Shown here: in pieces, positions 28,192 to 36,987 of the stretch
Layout of the letters: every line of letters begins with the position of its first letter
Position numbering within the stretch: position 1 is the stretch's first letter
Assembly (NCBI RefSeq): GCF_000473045.1
Contig: NZ_AXAY01000003.1
Span: 186,001 to 250,000 of the forward strand
DNA length: 64,000 nucleotides
Source: Bradyrhizobium sp. WSM3983
Lineage (GTDB): Bacteria; Pseudomonadota; Alphaproteobacteria; Rhizobiales; Xanthobacteraceae
Direction of reading: 5' to 3'
The notes under the pieces: model-generated
The model's database searches: none
Seen by the model: only the letters and a program-made list of their open reading frames with translations
What the model was told of the DNA's origin: nothing
Position numbers and translations under genes: made by a program

Positions 28192-30522
28192 TCACCATTT
28201 GTACGAGACGCTGGCGGTGACGCGACGGCGGTCGCCGTAGAAGCAGGACGAGGCCGAGGCGCAGCTTGCGACGTAGATCTTGTCGGTCAGATTGATCACG
28301 TTGATGGCCGTGCGCCAGTTCTGCCATTCGTAGTGGACCGCGAGATCGCCGAGCACCACCGCGGGAACCTCGAGCGTGTTGGCGGTGTCGGCCCAGGACG
28401 CGCCGACATAACGCACGCCGCCGCCGAAACCAAATCCCTCGAGCGGGCCGTCCTTGAAGGTGTAGTCCGCCCAGCCCGAGATCAGCATCTCGGGCGTGTT
28501 GGTCGGTGTCTTGCCGATCAGGGACTGATCGAGGTCCTTGCTGGTGAAGAGATGATAGGACGTGAAGGCGCCGATCAGCTTCAGCTCCTTGGTGGCATTG
28601 GCCACCGCTTCGAGCTCGATGCCGCGCGAGGTCACCTCACCGGTCTGGTTCTGCAACAGGACGTTCGACGGATCGGTGGTCGCCACATTCTGCCGCTTCA
28701 GGTCGAACACCGAAGCCGTGAAATAGCCGTCAAATCCGATCGGCGCGACCTTCACTCCGATTTCGGCCTGCTTGGCAGTCTCCGGCAGGAACAGCTGGTT
28801 CTGCGCGTTGAGGCCGATGATCGGATTGTAGCTCGTCGAATAGGAGACATAGGGCGCGATGCCGTTGTCGAAATTGTAGATCAGCCCGGCGCGCCCGCTG
28901 AACCTGCTGTCGTCGCGTTGGGCGATATTTGCGCCGGTGTCACGCGCGGCCTGTGTCGTCTCGACCCAGTCGTTGCGGCCGCTCAGCACCAGCGTGAAGT
29001 TGCCGAGCTTCATCTGGTCCTGAACGTAGGTGCCGGCCTGCTTCTGCGTGAGCAGGAAGTTGCGGAACGGCGCGCCCGTGAGCGGAATGTCCAGACCATA
29101 GGAAGGATTGAAGACGTTGATCGACGGCACCGTGCCGAAGTTGAACGCCTGGTAGTCGTCGATCTGATACCCCTTCAGATCGACCCCGAACAGCATCGTG
29201 TGCTTCACCGGACCCGTCTTGAAGCGGTACTCCAGCTGGTTGTCGAGATCAGCCTGGTTGGCGGTGTTCTTCGCATACCAATTGTAACGGCCCATCGTCG
29301 CCGTATTGATATTGTCCCAGCCGCTGCCGATGAAGCCGCGATAGGTCAGGTCGATATGCGCGAACCGCGCGTTCTGGCGGAACGTGAGGTCGTCGGTGAG
29401 ATTGCGCTCGAACTGGTAGCCGAGCATTTCCTGCTCGCGCGTGAACTTGTCGACGTTGGGATCGCCGACGAAGAAGCTGGTCGGGATCTTGCCGAACGGC
29501 GCGTTGGTCACCGTGCCCTGATAGGGCAGGAAGTTGATGCCGCGGGTGTCCTGCTTCGAGGCCGAAGCCAGCACGGTGAAGGTCGTGTCGGCATCCGGCT
29601 TCCAGGTGAAGGACGGCGCGATGAAGTAATTGTTGTCGGGCGTGAAGTTGACCTGCGTGTTGCCGTTCTGGACCTGGCCGACGACGCGATAGAACAGCTT
29701 GCCGTCCTGTTTGCCATCCTGGGGCTGCATCGCGACGGGACCGCCGACATCGAAGCCGACATAGGCGTTGCCGAAATTGTTGACGCCAGTCTCGATGTAG
29801 CGGACCGGCTCGGTCGGCGGCATCCTGCTGATGACGTTGACGATGCCGCTCGGGCTCGATCCGCCATAGAGCACGGCCGACGGACCGCGCAGCACCTCGA
29901 CCCGCTCCATGTTGGAGGGCTGCAGCTTCCAGCTCGCATAGGAGGTGTAGAACAGCTGCATGCCGTCGAGGAACAGGCCGACATCGTCGGACTTGAAGCC
30001 GCGGATCAGCCACCAGTCGTTGCGGGTATCGGCGCCAAAGGTGCCGGCGCGCACGCCTGCGGTGTAGCGCAGGACCTCGTCGAGCTTGTTCGGCTTCTGG
30101 TCGCGGATCTGCTCGGCACCGATCACCGACACCGCCTGCGGCGTCTCCATGATCGGCGTGTTGGTCTTGGTGCCGGACGAACTGCGCCTGGCGACGTAGC
30201 CCTGCACCGGGCCACGCGCGTTCTCGACCACGCCGACATTACGTTGCGGCTGCGGCTTCCGGCTGTTGGCCGCCTGGACCTGGCTCTGCGTACGACGCGG
30301 TGCAGGTGCGGCTGCGCGGCGGCGTTGCTCCGGCGCTGCGACCGTCACCGGCGGCAGGCTCTGCGCGCCATTTTGTGCTGACGATTGTGCGAGCGATGCC
30401 TGCGGCATCAAAACCCAAGCGGACGCGGTCGCCAACACGGCCGACCGCAGCATTCCAAGACTGTTCAACGCGCGACCCCAATGTGCATCCGATGCGTCAT
30501 GCCTCCGGTCCCGGGACAGCAT
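28192..30522 (-). CDS. TonB-dependent siderophore receptor
   Basis: Outer-membrane ferric-siderophore receptor, up to 776 residues. A signal peptide (MLRSAVLATASAWVLMP...SLAQ) begins at the in-frame ATG 30453, which may be the true start; the ATG at 30522 is given because neither has a strong ribosome site. The plug domain shows ETPQAVSVIGAEQIRDQ and VEVLRGPSAVLYGGSSPSG. The barrel ends in VTASVSYKW with the terminal aromatic needed for outer-membrane insertion. A Pro/Arg/Gln-rich stretch precedes the plug. The siderophore is unknown. Three short direct repeats upstream may be regulatory. Confidence 0.92.
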   Translation of the reverse strand: MLSRDRRHDASDAHWGRALNSLGMLRSAVLATASAWVLMPQASLAQSSAQNGAQSLPPVTVAAPEQRRRAAAPAPRRTQSQVQAANSRKPQPQRNVGVVENARGPVQGYVARRSSSGTKTNTPIMETPQAVSVIGAEQIRDQKPNKLDEVLRYTAGVRAGTFGADTRNDWWLIRGFKSDDVGLFLDGMQLFYTSYASWKLQPSNMERVEVLRGPSAVLYGGSSPSGIVNVISRMPPTEPVRYIETGVNNFGNAYVGFDVGGPVAMQPQDGKQDGKLFYRVVGQVQNGNTQVNFTPDNNYFIAPSFTWKPDADTTFTVLASASKQDTRGINFLPYQGTVTNAPFGKIPTSFFVGDPNVDKFTREQEMLGYQFERNLTDDLTFRQNARFAHIDLTYRGFIGSGWDNINTATMGRYNWYAKNTANQADLDNQLEYRFKTGPVKHTMLFGVDLKGYQIDDYQAFNFGTVPSINVFNPSYGLDIPLTGAPFRNFLLTQKQAGTYVQDQMKLGNFTLVLSGRNDWVETTQAARDTGANIAQRDDSRFSGRAGLIYNFDNGIAPYVSYSTSYNPIIGLNAQNQLFLPETAKQAEIGVKVAPIGFDGYFTASVFDLKRQNVATTDPSNVLLQNQTGEVTSRGIELEAVANATKELKLIGAFTSYHLFTSKDLDQSLIGKTPTNTPEMLISGWADYTFKDGPLEGFGFGGGVRYVGASWADTANTLEVPAVVLGDLAVHYEWQNWRTAINVINLTDKIYVASCASASSCFYGDRRRVTASVSYKW

Positions 30523-30572
30523 GCGATTGGGTGACGCTTAGGGGAGCGCGCGCGATATCCCTAATTGAAAGG

Positions 30573-30604
30573 CTCTTAGAAGGACTCTTAGAGAGCCTCT
30601 TAGA
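30573..30604. repeat. Three direct repeats at exact 12-base spacing upstream of the receptor gene
   Basis: CTCTTAGA occurs at 30573, 30585 and 30597, each exactly 12 bases apart. The second copy extends to CTCTTAGAGAG, a near-palindrome. The block lies 50-80 bases upstream of the receptor's upstream ATG and just after the MarR gene stop, where an operator for an iron regulator could sit. Confidence 0.6.
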
Positions 30605-30637
30605 AGCGCTCCAATATGTCCGGAGATTTCCGGGCGA

Positions 30638-31153
30638 TCAGCGCGAAACCTTCTCGGCTTCGAGCATCGCTTCCGCCGTCGCGGTGAGACGATCGATCTG
30701 CGCGAGCAACGTCTCCAACTCGTCCTTGCTCAATTGCTCGAGCAGCATCCGGTTGCGCTCCTGGGCGCCTTCGACAATCGCATCATGCGCGGCCAGACCC
30801 GCCGCGGTCAGCGAGATCAGCACCTCGCGGCTATCCTTCGGATTCGCCGATTTCGCGATCAGCTTGCGCGACAACAAATTTGCCAGGGCGCGGCTGATCT
30901 GTCCCTTGTCCTGGCCGACCGCCTCGGCGAGCCGCGCCACGCTCATAGGCGGCCGGCGGCCGAGCGAGGCGACCAGACCGAACTCGACCGAGGACAATCC
31001 CGTGAGACGCTTGTAGCGCAGGATGGCTCCGCGCTTGAGCAAATTGGCAAGCACCATCACCCGTGATGACAGCATCACGGTGATCGGCGCCGGTGAGTGA
31101 TTGTCGTCCATATCGGACGATTCGTGCCCGTCCCCGCGCGATGTCTGGCTCAT
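30638..31153 (-). CDS. MarR-family transcriptional regulator
   Basis: A 171-residue winged-helix regulator. The DNA-binding region includes MSVARLAEAVGQDKGQISRA and LLSRKLIAKSANPKDSREVL, the latter being the wing with the typical D-x-R. The ATG at 31153 follows AGAGGTGG. The gene is divergent from the Rieske oxygenase gene, so it more likely controls that gene and itself than the receptor downstream. The shared 185-base region has a 19-base palindrome. Confidence 0.88.
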   Translation of the reverse strand: MSQTSRGDGHESSDMDDNHSPAPITVMLSSRVMVLANLLKRGAILRYKRLTGLSSVEFGLVASLGRRPPMSVARLAEAVGQDKGQISRALANLLSRKLIAKSANPKDSREVLISLTAAGLAAHDAIVEGAQERNRMLLEQLSKDELETLLAQIDRLTATAEAMLEAEKVSR

Positions 31154-31248
31154 GGTCCACCTCTGCCAAGAAAGCCAAGATGTGCCAAGTCTTGGTAGCG
31201 CAACCTCCCCAACCTGTTCCGAATGCGAGTAAGAGGCACTTCACAAGA

Positions 31249-31267
31249 TCGTTGACATTGTCATCGA
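31249..31267. promoter_or_regulatory. Imperfect 19-base palindrome, candidate MarR operator
   Basis: TCGTTGACA-T-TGTCATCGA (31249-31267) has 9-base arms matching at 8 of 9 positions. It lies between the divergent MarR and Rieske oxygenase genes. Length and position suit a MarR dimer site. A second element, CCAAG-T-CTTGG (31185-31195) together with three GCCAAG copies, lies in the MarR leader. Confidence 0.4.
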
Positions 31268-31338
31268 ATTATTTTTCACTTGGGTCAATCGCACCAAAAC
31301 GAACCGGCCAACCAAGGCCAGCGGCGGGAGGAACAAGA

Positions 31339-32528
31339 ATGACGATGACTCAACAGGATCGCGATCTCGGCACGGCCTATGCGATGAAGCCCGCGCATAC
31401 GCGGACCGAGTTCACCTCGGTCGTGCGCGGCACGCCGCTGGGCGAATTGCTCCGCCGCTACTGGCATCCGGTCGGGCTGATCAGCGACGCCACCGACACG
31501 CCGAAAAAGGTACGTGCGCTTGGCGAGGACCTCATCCTGTTCCGCGACAAGCACGGTCGCGTCGGCCTGCTCCATGCCCGCTGCTGCCACCGCGGCACCA
31601 CGCTCTATTATGGCAAGGTCGAGGAGGACGGCATCCGCTGCTGCTATCACGGCTGGAAGTTCGACACCGAGGGCCATTGCCTGGAGCAGCCCTGCGAGCC
31701 CGACGGCGGCCAGTTCAAGGACAAGGTGCGCCAGCCCTGGTATCCGGTCGAGGAGCGCTACGGGCTGATCTTCGCCTATATGGGCCCGGCGGAAAAACGC
31801 CCGGTGCTGCCGCGCTACGAGTGCCTCGAAATCATGGACGACGGCGAGTTCGTCGAGGCCGACGATTCCTCGATCGGCGGCGGCGGGCCGGCGGTCATCC
31901 CCTGCAACTGGCTGCAGCATTTCGAGAATGTGGTCGATCCCTACCACGTGCCGGTGCTGCACGGCTCGTTCTCAGGGCCGCAATTCACCAACATGATGGC
32001 CTCGATGCCGGAAGTGAAGTTCGACAAGACGCCGCGCGGCATCGCCGTCCGCTCGATCCGCAAGCAGGACGACGGCCGTGTGTTTTACCGCGTCACCGAG
32101 GCTGCCCCCCCACCTTGCGCGTCGTGCCGAACCCGCGCGTAGCGCAGTTCGCCCGGGTCGAGTCGATCGGCTGGACGCTGCCGATCGACGACGTTTCTTT
32201 CCGCATCTACGTCGCCGGCCGCGTCAAGAATTCCGGCGACATCGGCCGCATGCGCTCGAAATTCAACGGCAAGTTCTGGTGGGACATGACGGAAGAAGAG
32301 CACCAGCAATTCCCCGGCGACTACGAGGCCCAGGTCGGCCAAGGTCCCCAGACCGTCCACTCCGAGGAGCATTTCGGCCAGAGCGACCGCGGCATCCTGA
32401 TGATCCGGCGCATGCTGGGCGACCAGCTCGAGGCGATGGAAGCAGGCCGCAACCCCGTCGGCGTCTCGTTCGACACGAGCGCGGCTCCGGTCGAGTTCGA
32501 AGCGGGGAACTACATCCGCGAGGGCTGA
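31339..32528 (+). pseudogene. Rieske non-heme iron oxygenase, frameshifted
   Basis: An aromatic-ring oxygenase alpha-subunit-like gene. The first frame (from ATG 31339, after GGGAGG) holds the Rieske ligands C82-x-H84 and C101-x2-H104. It also holds the mononuclear iron motif E196-x3-D200-x2-H203-x4-H208. The reading frame breaks at a run of seven C (32105-32111), and the first frame stops at 32142. The rest of the protein continues in another frame to 32528. One extra base in the run would restore a 396-residue protein. It may be a pseudogene, a slippage-switched gene or a sequence error. The MFS gene downstream suggests uptake and oxidation of an aromatic compound. Confidence 0.8.
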
Positions 32529-32583
32529 GCAGCCCTACCAAGGCTGGACCAACGACAACAACAAAGACAAATTGGGGGGCGCG

Positions 32584-33876
32584 ATGGTCGATCTGACGTC
32601 ACAAATGTCGGTGCAAACGGCAGCCGCGGCAAAGCCCACGGCGCGGCGATATTACGTGCTGGGCTTGCTCACCATCATCTACGCGCTGAACTTCCTCGAC
32701 CGCACGATCTTCAACGTCCTGATCGAGCCGATCAAGAAGGAGTTCCAGCTCAGCGATACCATGATGGGCCTGCTCGCGGGCTTCGGCTTCGCGCTGTTCT
32801 ATTCCCTGCTCGGCATTCCCATCGCGCGCGTCGCCGACCGGCTCAACCGCCGCAACATCGTGGCGCTCGCCTTCGCGTTCTGGAGCGCGATGACTGCGCT
32901 GTGCGGCATGGCCTCGAGCGTCACTGCGCTGGCCTTCGCCAGAATCGGCGTCGGCATCGGCGAATCCGCGGGCTCGCCGGCCTCGCAGTCGATCGTCGCA
33001 GATCTCTTTGCAAAGAACGAGCGCCCACACGCGCTCGGCATCTACGCCATCGGCACCTATCTCGGCGTCTTCCTCGGCTATTTCGTCGGCGGCTATGTCA
33101 ACCAGCACTATGGCTGGCGCATGGCCTTCTATGTCGCGGGCGTGCCGGGCATGCTGCTTGCGCTGATCCTGTGGCTGACGATCTCGGAGCCGAAGCGTGG
33201 CGCGATGCAGGAGAATTTCGTGCCCGAACCGCTCGGGCCGACGCTGAGTTTCCTCGCCTCGCAGCGAAGCTTCGTCATCGTGCTGATCGGCTTCTGCCTC
33301 ACCACCTACACGAACTACGCGACTGCGGCCTGGATTCCGCCGTTCCTGGCGCGCGTGCACCATCTGTCGAGCGCCGAGATCGGCACCTATGCCGGCACCC
33401 TCAAGGGGCTCGCCGGCATGGCGGGCACCCTGCTCGGCGGCTTCGTCGTGGCGAAAATCAGCCTCCGCGACGACCGCTGGAAGCTGTGGGCGCCGGCGAT
33501 CACCTCCGGCCTCGCCGGCCCCGTCTTTGCGCTGTGCATGCTGACGCAGGACTTTGCGATGATGGTCGCGATGCTGGCGCTGACCTCGTTCCTGGTCGGC
33601 TTCCATCTCGGGCCGATCTTTGCGATCGCGCAGACGGTGGCGAAGCCGAGCATGCGCGCGCTCGCCTCCGCGCTGATCGCGCTCACCGCAACCTGCTTCG
33701 GCCAGGGCGTCGGCCCGCTCGCCGTCGGCGTGGTCAACGACGCCCTGAAGGGCAGCTACGGCGCCGACGCCGTGCGCTATTCCCTGCTCTCGGCAGCGGT
33801 CACGACCACGCTCGGCGCCCTGCTGTTCATCTGGGCGGCGCGCACCATCCGCACCGACATCCAGCGGGCGAGCTGA
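32584..33876 (+). CDS. MFS transporter, probably for an aromatic or organic acid
   Basis: Inner-membrane major facilitator of 430 residues with 12 predicted helices. The loop-2/3 motif GIPIARVADRLNRRNIV and the early NFLDRTIFNVLIEPIKKEF match the Spinster/aromatic-acid-type MFS group. The ATG at 32584 is preceded by GGGGGG; the TTG at 32572 is rejected. It starts 55 bases after the oxygenase frame ends and is probably co-transcribed. Confidence 0.88.
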   Translation: MVDLTSQMSVQTAAAAKPTARRYYVLGLLTIIYALNFLDRTIFNVLIEPIKKEFQLSDTMMGLLAGFGFALFYSLLGIPIARVADRLNRRNIVALAFAFWSAMTALCGMASSVTALAFARIGVGIGESAGSPASQSIVADLFAKNERPHALGIYAIGTYLGVFLGYFVGGYVNQHYGWRMAFYVAGVPGMLLALILWLTISEPKRGAMQENFVPEPLGPTLSFLASQRSFVIVLIGFCLTTYTNYATAAWIPPFLARVHHLSSAEIGTYAGTLKGLAGMAGTLLGGFVVAKISLRDDRWKLWAPAITSGLAGPVFALCMLTQDFAMMVAMLALTSFLVGFHLGPIFAIAQTVAKPSMRALASALIALTATCFGQGVGPLAVGVVNDALKGSYGADAVRYSLLSAAVTTTLGALLFIWAARTIRTDIQRAS

Positions 33877-33882
33877 GCCCGC

Positions 33883-34791
33883 TCAGGCGTTCATGAAGGC
33901 GAGCATGTCGGCAATCAACCGCTCGCTGTGCGTCAGCGGCAGCGGATGCGGCGCGCCTTCGTAGACGATCAGCTTGCTGCCCTTGATCAGCTTTGCGGTC
34001 TTGGCGCCCGTCAGTGGCAGCGGCGCGCTGGCATCCTTGTCGCCATGGAGGATCAGCGTCGGCCGATCGATCCTGGCGGCAGCCGCGCGCAGATCGGCGA
34101 ACGCAGTCGCTTCGCGGCACGCCAGCGCCACCGGCAGCGGCACGCTCAGCATCATCTCGCGGATCCAGGTCCGCGTGATCTCGGGCGTGTCAGGAGTGAA
34201 GAACGGCGCTTCGTTCGCCGCAATCCACTTTGCGAAGTCGCGCGCCATAGCCGCGTTGTCAGCCTCGATCATCGCCTTCGGAACTGCATCCGGATTGTCC
34301 TCGGTCTTGACCAGGAACGGCGTCGTTGGCGCGACCAGCACCAGCCTTGCGATCCGGTCCGATCCGTAACGCCTCAGATAATTCACCGCCTCAGCCGTTC
34401 CCATCGAGAATCCCACCAGCGTGACGTCACGCAGGTCGCGCGCCTCAATGACGGCGGCAACGTCATCGGTCAGCGTCTCCAAATCATAGCCCGAAGACGG
34501 CATCTCGGACCGGCCATGCCCGCGCCTGTCAGGCGCCACGCAGCGGAAGCCTTTTGCGTCGAGGGCTGCAATCTGGCTGCCCCAGGTGCTGGCGTTGAAG
34601 GTCCAGGCCGTCAGCAGCAGCACCGGTGACCCGCTGCCCCAATCCTGCACGAACAGCTTTGTGCCGTCCCTCGCGGTCACATAGGGCGATCGCACAGTCT
34701 GCTGGGCTGCGGCCACTGGCGCACTCCCACCCGATGCCGCCGCAAGGGCGGTGCCAAGCAATGTGGCTTCGAGGACGGTTCGACGGTTCAT
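33883..34791 (-). CDS. Alpha/beta hydrolase, probably Tat- or Sec-exported
   Basis: A 302-residue alpha/beta-fold hydrolase. The nucleophile is S129 in GFSMG, the acid is expected in LHGDKDASAP and the base is the His in GAPHPLPLT. An N-terminal stretch MNRRTVLEATLLGTALAAA resembles a short Tat signal (RRTVLEA), so export is likely. The profile is like non-heme chloroperoxidases and aryl esterases. The gene faces the MFS gene with only 6 bases between the stops. The ATG at 34791 follows GGGAG. Confidence 0.85.
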   Translation of the reverse strand: MNRRTVLEATLLGTALAAASGGSAPVAAAQQTVRSPYVTARDGTKLFVQDWGSGSPVLLLTAWTFNASTWGSQIAALDAKGFRCVAPDRRGHGRSEMPSSGYDLETLTDDVAAVIEARDLRDVTLVGFSMGTAEAVNYLRRYGSDRIARLVLVAPTTPFLVKTEDNPDAVPKAMIEADNAAMARDFAKWIAANEAPFFTPDTPEITRTWIREMMLSVPLPVALACREATAFADLRAAAARIDRPTLILHGDKDASAPLPLTGAKTAKLIKGSKLIVYEGAPHPLPLTHSERLIADMLAFMNA

Positions 34792-35051
34792 GGTGCTTCT
34801 CCCTTGCCGGATCGTTCGCGGCGGATGAGAACGATCATGAAGAACGGATTTGGCCTCCGCGATTACGCGGCAGGTAAGACCGTTGAAGACGCCGATCTGG
34901 CCGTCAGCACCGGCCCTTCAGCCGCTCCTCGGCGAAGCCAGCCGGATGGGCCAGATGAAACCATTTTGCGGAACCCGCGAAACGATCCGGAAACAGATGG
35001 TCCTTAAGACATCAGGCCACAGACGGCGCCAAAGCCCGTCGGGAGGCTCGG

Positions 35052-35255
35052 ATGAACCACTCAATTCACTCTGCAGATCGGGGTACCCACCTGAAGATCG
35101 TGGTGGTGGCGCTGGTGGCTGGTATCGCAGTGGCCGCCTTCGGGATCGCAGCCCGTACCAATGCTGATTACAGCCAGACCGCCCAGTCCACCCACGTGAT
35201 CAAGGCCGGCAAGCCGGTGGCAATCACGAACTCGGGCACCTCTCAGATCCGCTGA
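35052..35255 (+). CDS. Small exported or membrane-anchored protein of unknown function
   Basis: A 67-residue protein with one hydrophobic helix (about residues 15-35) after a polar start and a Ser/Thr-rich C-terminal half. GGGAGG lies five bases before the ATG, and a clear terminator follows at 35288-35309, so it is probably a real monocistronic gene. No function is recognisable. The 260 bases between it and the hydrolase start hold no other gene I can support. Confidence 0.65.
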   Translation: MNHSIHSADRGTHLKIVVVALVAGIAVAAFGIAARTNADYSQTAQSTHVIKAGKPVAITNSGTSQIR

Positions 35256-35287
35256 TTGCGGAAAAAAGGTCCGGTTTGAGACGAAAT

Positions 35288-35309
35288 GGCCGCCCTGGGG
35301 CGGCCTTTT
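35288..35309 (+). terminator. Rho-independent terminator after the 67-residue gene
   Basis: A perfect 7-base-pair stem GGCCGCC/GGCGGCC with a 4-base CTGG loop is followed by TTTT, 33 bases after the stop codon. Confidence 0.8.
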
Positions 35310-35349
35310 GCTTTTGGCCAATGTCTGAGGGGATCAGGCCAAGCTGTTG

Positions 35350-35560
35350 AATCAATGGGGCCTGCGCCGCGCAGTACTCCCGCCAGAACCGGCGGTAGGC
35401 CGCCTCCACGTGGCGCGTATAGGTCGCGCCATCCGGGCCGACAGCTTCCGCCTCAAGGCGGCCAGTGCAGCCGGGTCGCCCCGCAAGCCGCTTTGCAATC
35501 GCGATGTAGGTTTCATCGTCCTCCGCGACCCAGTCGTCGACCAATTGTCCCCGGAAATTG
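35350..35560 (-). pseudogene. Relic of a GT41 (O-GlcNAc transferase-like) C-terminus
   Basis: On the minus strand an open stretch encodes about 70 residues resembling the C-terminal end of bacterial TPR/GT41 glycosyltransferases. It has LVDDWVAEDDETYIAIAKRL followed by YTRHVEAAYRRFWREYC, the usual terminal block of those proteins. The catalytic core and TPR repeats are absent, and the frame runs on into the tRNA-Asp antisense. I read it as a decayed fragment. The assignment rests on recalled family patterns, not a search. Confidence 0.4.
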
Positions 35561-35739
35561 CCTGTGGAGCTTGTAACACCATTGATTGATTCGGCGCCCG
35601 GAGGCAGCCGTCCGGACCGTAGCGATACGGTCCCGCCCGGCACCAACAGGCGTTTGCTCCCCGTGAACGCAACGTCCTTGACTTCACCATGGCCCCCCTT
35701 TAAGTCCCCCCTCGTTCCGCGCGGACACGCACGCGTCAC

Positions 35740-35816
<77 letters not shown>

Positions 35817-35983
35817 TTCATTCAATGGCTTAGCAGCAAGTCCCCGCGAGAGTTTCAACCTTTCCCGCTACCGAGTTTCAACTTTCTGAGCTCGTTCTGT
35901 TCCGAACCCAGCAGCCTTCGGCCGATTTTGCGCGCCTCGTCTGCCGCGGTCGCGAGAGGCTTGTCAAAAAAATCGGCCCCCTC

Positions 35984-36012
35984 TTGAAACCAAAAACGAC
36001 TTTGCTAATTCT
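35984..36012 (+). promoter_or_regulatory. Candidate promoter of the Hsp20 gene
   Basis: TTGAAA at 35984-35989 and TAATTC at 36006-36011 with a 16-base spacer resemble a vegetative promoter. Transcription would start near 36018, just ahead of the ROSE leader. The 190 bases between tRNA-Asp and the leader contain only this and a repeated GAGTTTCAAC (35850 and 35873). Confidence 0.35.
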
Positions 36013-36018
36013 CAGATC

Positions 36019-36126
36019 GCCGCCGAACGGTGGCGTCAGGGCGCCTGATGGGCCCTGGCCAGGGAGACGGGCACCGGTCGTGTCCGGTGCCGCTCGTATC
36101 CATCTTGCTCTTAGGAGGATTTGGCT
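36019..36126 (+). promoter_or_regulatory. ROSE-type RNA thermometer in the Hsp20 leader
   Basis: The leader folds into successive hairpins. The first is near 36019-36036 and the second near 36037-36057. The third is perfect, GCACCGG/CCGGTGC at 36071-36077 and 36084-36090. The last pairs the diagnostic TTGCT (36105-36109) region with the ribosome site AGGAGG (36113-36118). This is the layout of ROSE elements, which block translation at low temperature and melt on heat shock. The Hsp20 ATG follows eight bases after the ribosome site. Confidence 0.85.
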
Positions 36127-36582
36127 ATGCGCACTTACGATTTCGCCCCCCTCTGGCGTTCGACCATCGGGTTCGACCGCCTTCTTGACCTCGCCGAAAT
36201 TGCCCAGCGGGCCAGCGAGGACAACTACCCTCCCTATAACATCGAGCGACTGACCGACGATCGCTACCAGATTTCGCTGGCGGTCGCGGGGTTCGCGCCC
36301 GACGACATTTCGATCACCGCCGAGCAGAACGTGGTCACCATCGAGGGCAGCAAACCGGACAAAGCGGAGCGTGAGTTCCTGTACCGGGGGATTTCCACCC
36401 GGAGCTTCAAACGACAGTTCACCCTTGCGGAATATGTCCAGGTCCAAAGCGCCGCATTCGACAACGGCCTGCTGAAGATCGAGCTCGTTCGCGAAATTCC
36501 GGAAGCCATGAAGCCGCGCCGCATCGCGATCAGCGATGTCCCGGCGGACAACGTGCGGAAACTGGAAGCAAGGGCGGCTTGA
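36127..36582 (+). CDS. Small heat shock protein, Hsp20 class A type
   Basis: ATP-independent chaperone that holds unfolding proteins, 151 residues. The alpha-crystallin domain runs from about residue 35 to 125 (YNIERLTDDRYQISLAVAGF, then FKRQFTLAEYVQV and AAFDNGLLKIEL). The C-terminal I-x-I anchor is IAI. The ATG at 36127 lies eight bases after AGGAGG; the TTG at 36121 is too close. Translation is probably controlled by the ROSE thermometer in the leader. Three small genes follow in the same direction. Confidence 0.95.
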   Translation: MRTYDFAPLWRSTIGFDRLLDLAEIAQRASEDNYPPYNIERLTDDRYQISLAVAGFAPDDISITAEQNVVTIEGSKPDKAEREFLYRGISTRSFKRQFTLAEYVQVQSAAFDNGLLKIELVREIPEAMKPRRIAISDVPADNVRKLEARAA

Positions 36583-36644
36583 GCTTCGGCGGAGCCGTGC
36601 TCGGGCGCGGCTCCGATACATTCGTCAAAGAAAGGGAGAGAACC

Positions 36645-36965
36645 ATGCGGCCGACGACCGCCAATGACAATGTTCTTAATTTCAACACGCTTCTTCACCC
36701 CGGCATGATGTTTGAATCTCCGGCAGATGTTGTGGATCATCCGAGCCTGACCACCGCGGAGAAGCGGGCCATTCTCGCATCATGGGCATCAGATGCGTCC
36801 ACCATGGCATCTTGTCCCGGCATGCGCGCGCCCGCGGAGCTTCGAAAGCCGGCATCGATCGACGAGATCCTTGACGCCTTGCGGGCCCTTGACGGCGGGC
36901 CCGGAACGCCTCCCGGCGGAAAGCCCTACCGCCTGCGGTCGACCGATCGCGCCATGGCAGCGTGA
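36645..36965 (+). CDS. Conserved small protein following Hsp20
   Basis: A 106-residue soluble protein of unknown function. Its core LNFNTLLHPGMMF and TTAEKRAILASWASDA recur, as I recall, in hypothetical proteins of rhizobia, and ASIDEILDALRAL forms a C-terminal helix. The ATG at 36645 follows GGGAGAG; the upstream in-frame ATG is rejected. It lies 62 bases after the Hsp20 stop. Confidence 0.75.
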   Translation: MRPTTANDNVLNFNTLLHPGMMFESPADVVDHPSLTTAEKRAILASWASDASTMASCPGMRAPAELRKPASIDEILDALRALDGGPGTPPGGKPYRLRSTDRAMAA

Positions 36966-36987
36966 TGCAGGCGAGGAGGTCTCAGCA

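Noticed and set aside
32105..32142. Programmed ribosomal frameshift in the Rieske oxygenase
   Set aside because: A C run alone is not a known slippery site for this family, and no stimulatory structure or Shine-Dalgarno-like element was seen; mutation, slippage at DNA level or sequencing error is simpler.
34804..35007. Short plus-strand open frame between the hydrolase and the 67-residue gene
   Set aside because: It has no good ribosome site and a composition without hydrophobic core or pattern; not supported as a gene.
35850..35882. Direct repeat GAGTTTCAAC at 35850 and 35873 as a CRISPR or phage signal
   Set aside because: There are only two copies, short and with no array or cas genes; probably chance or a minor regulatory motif.
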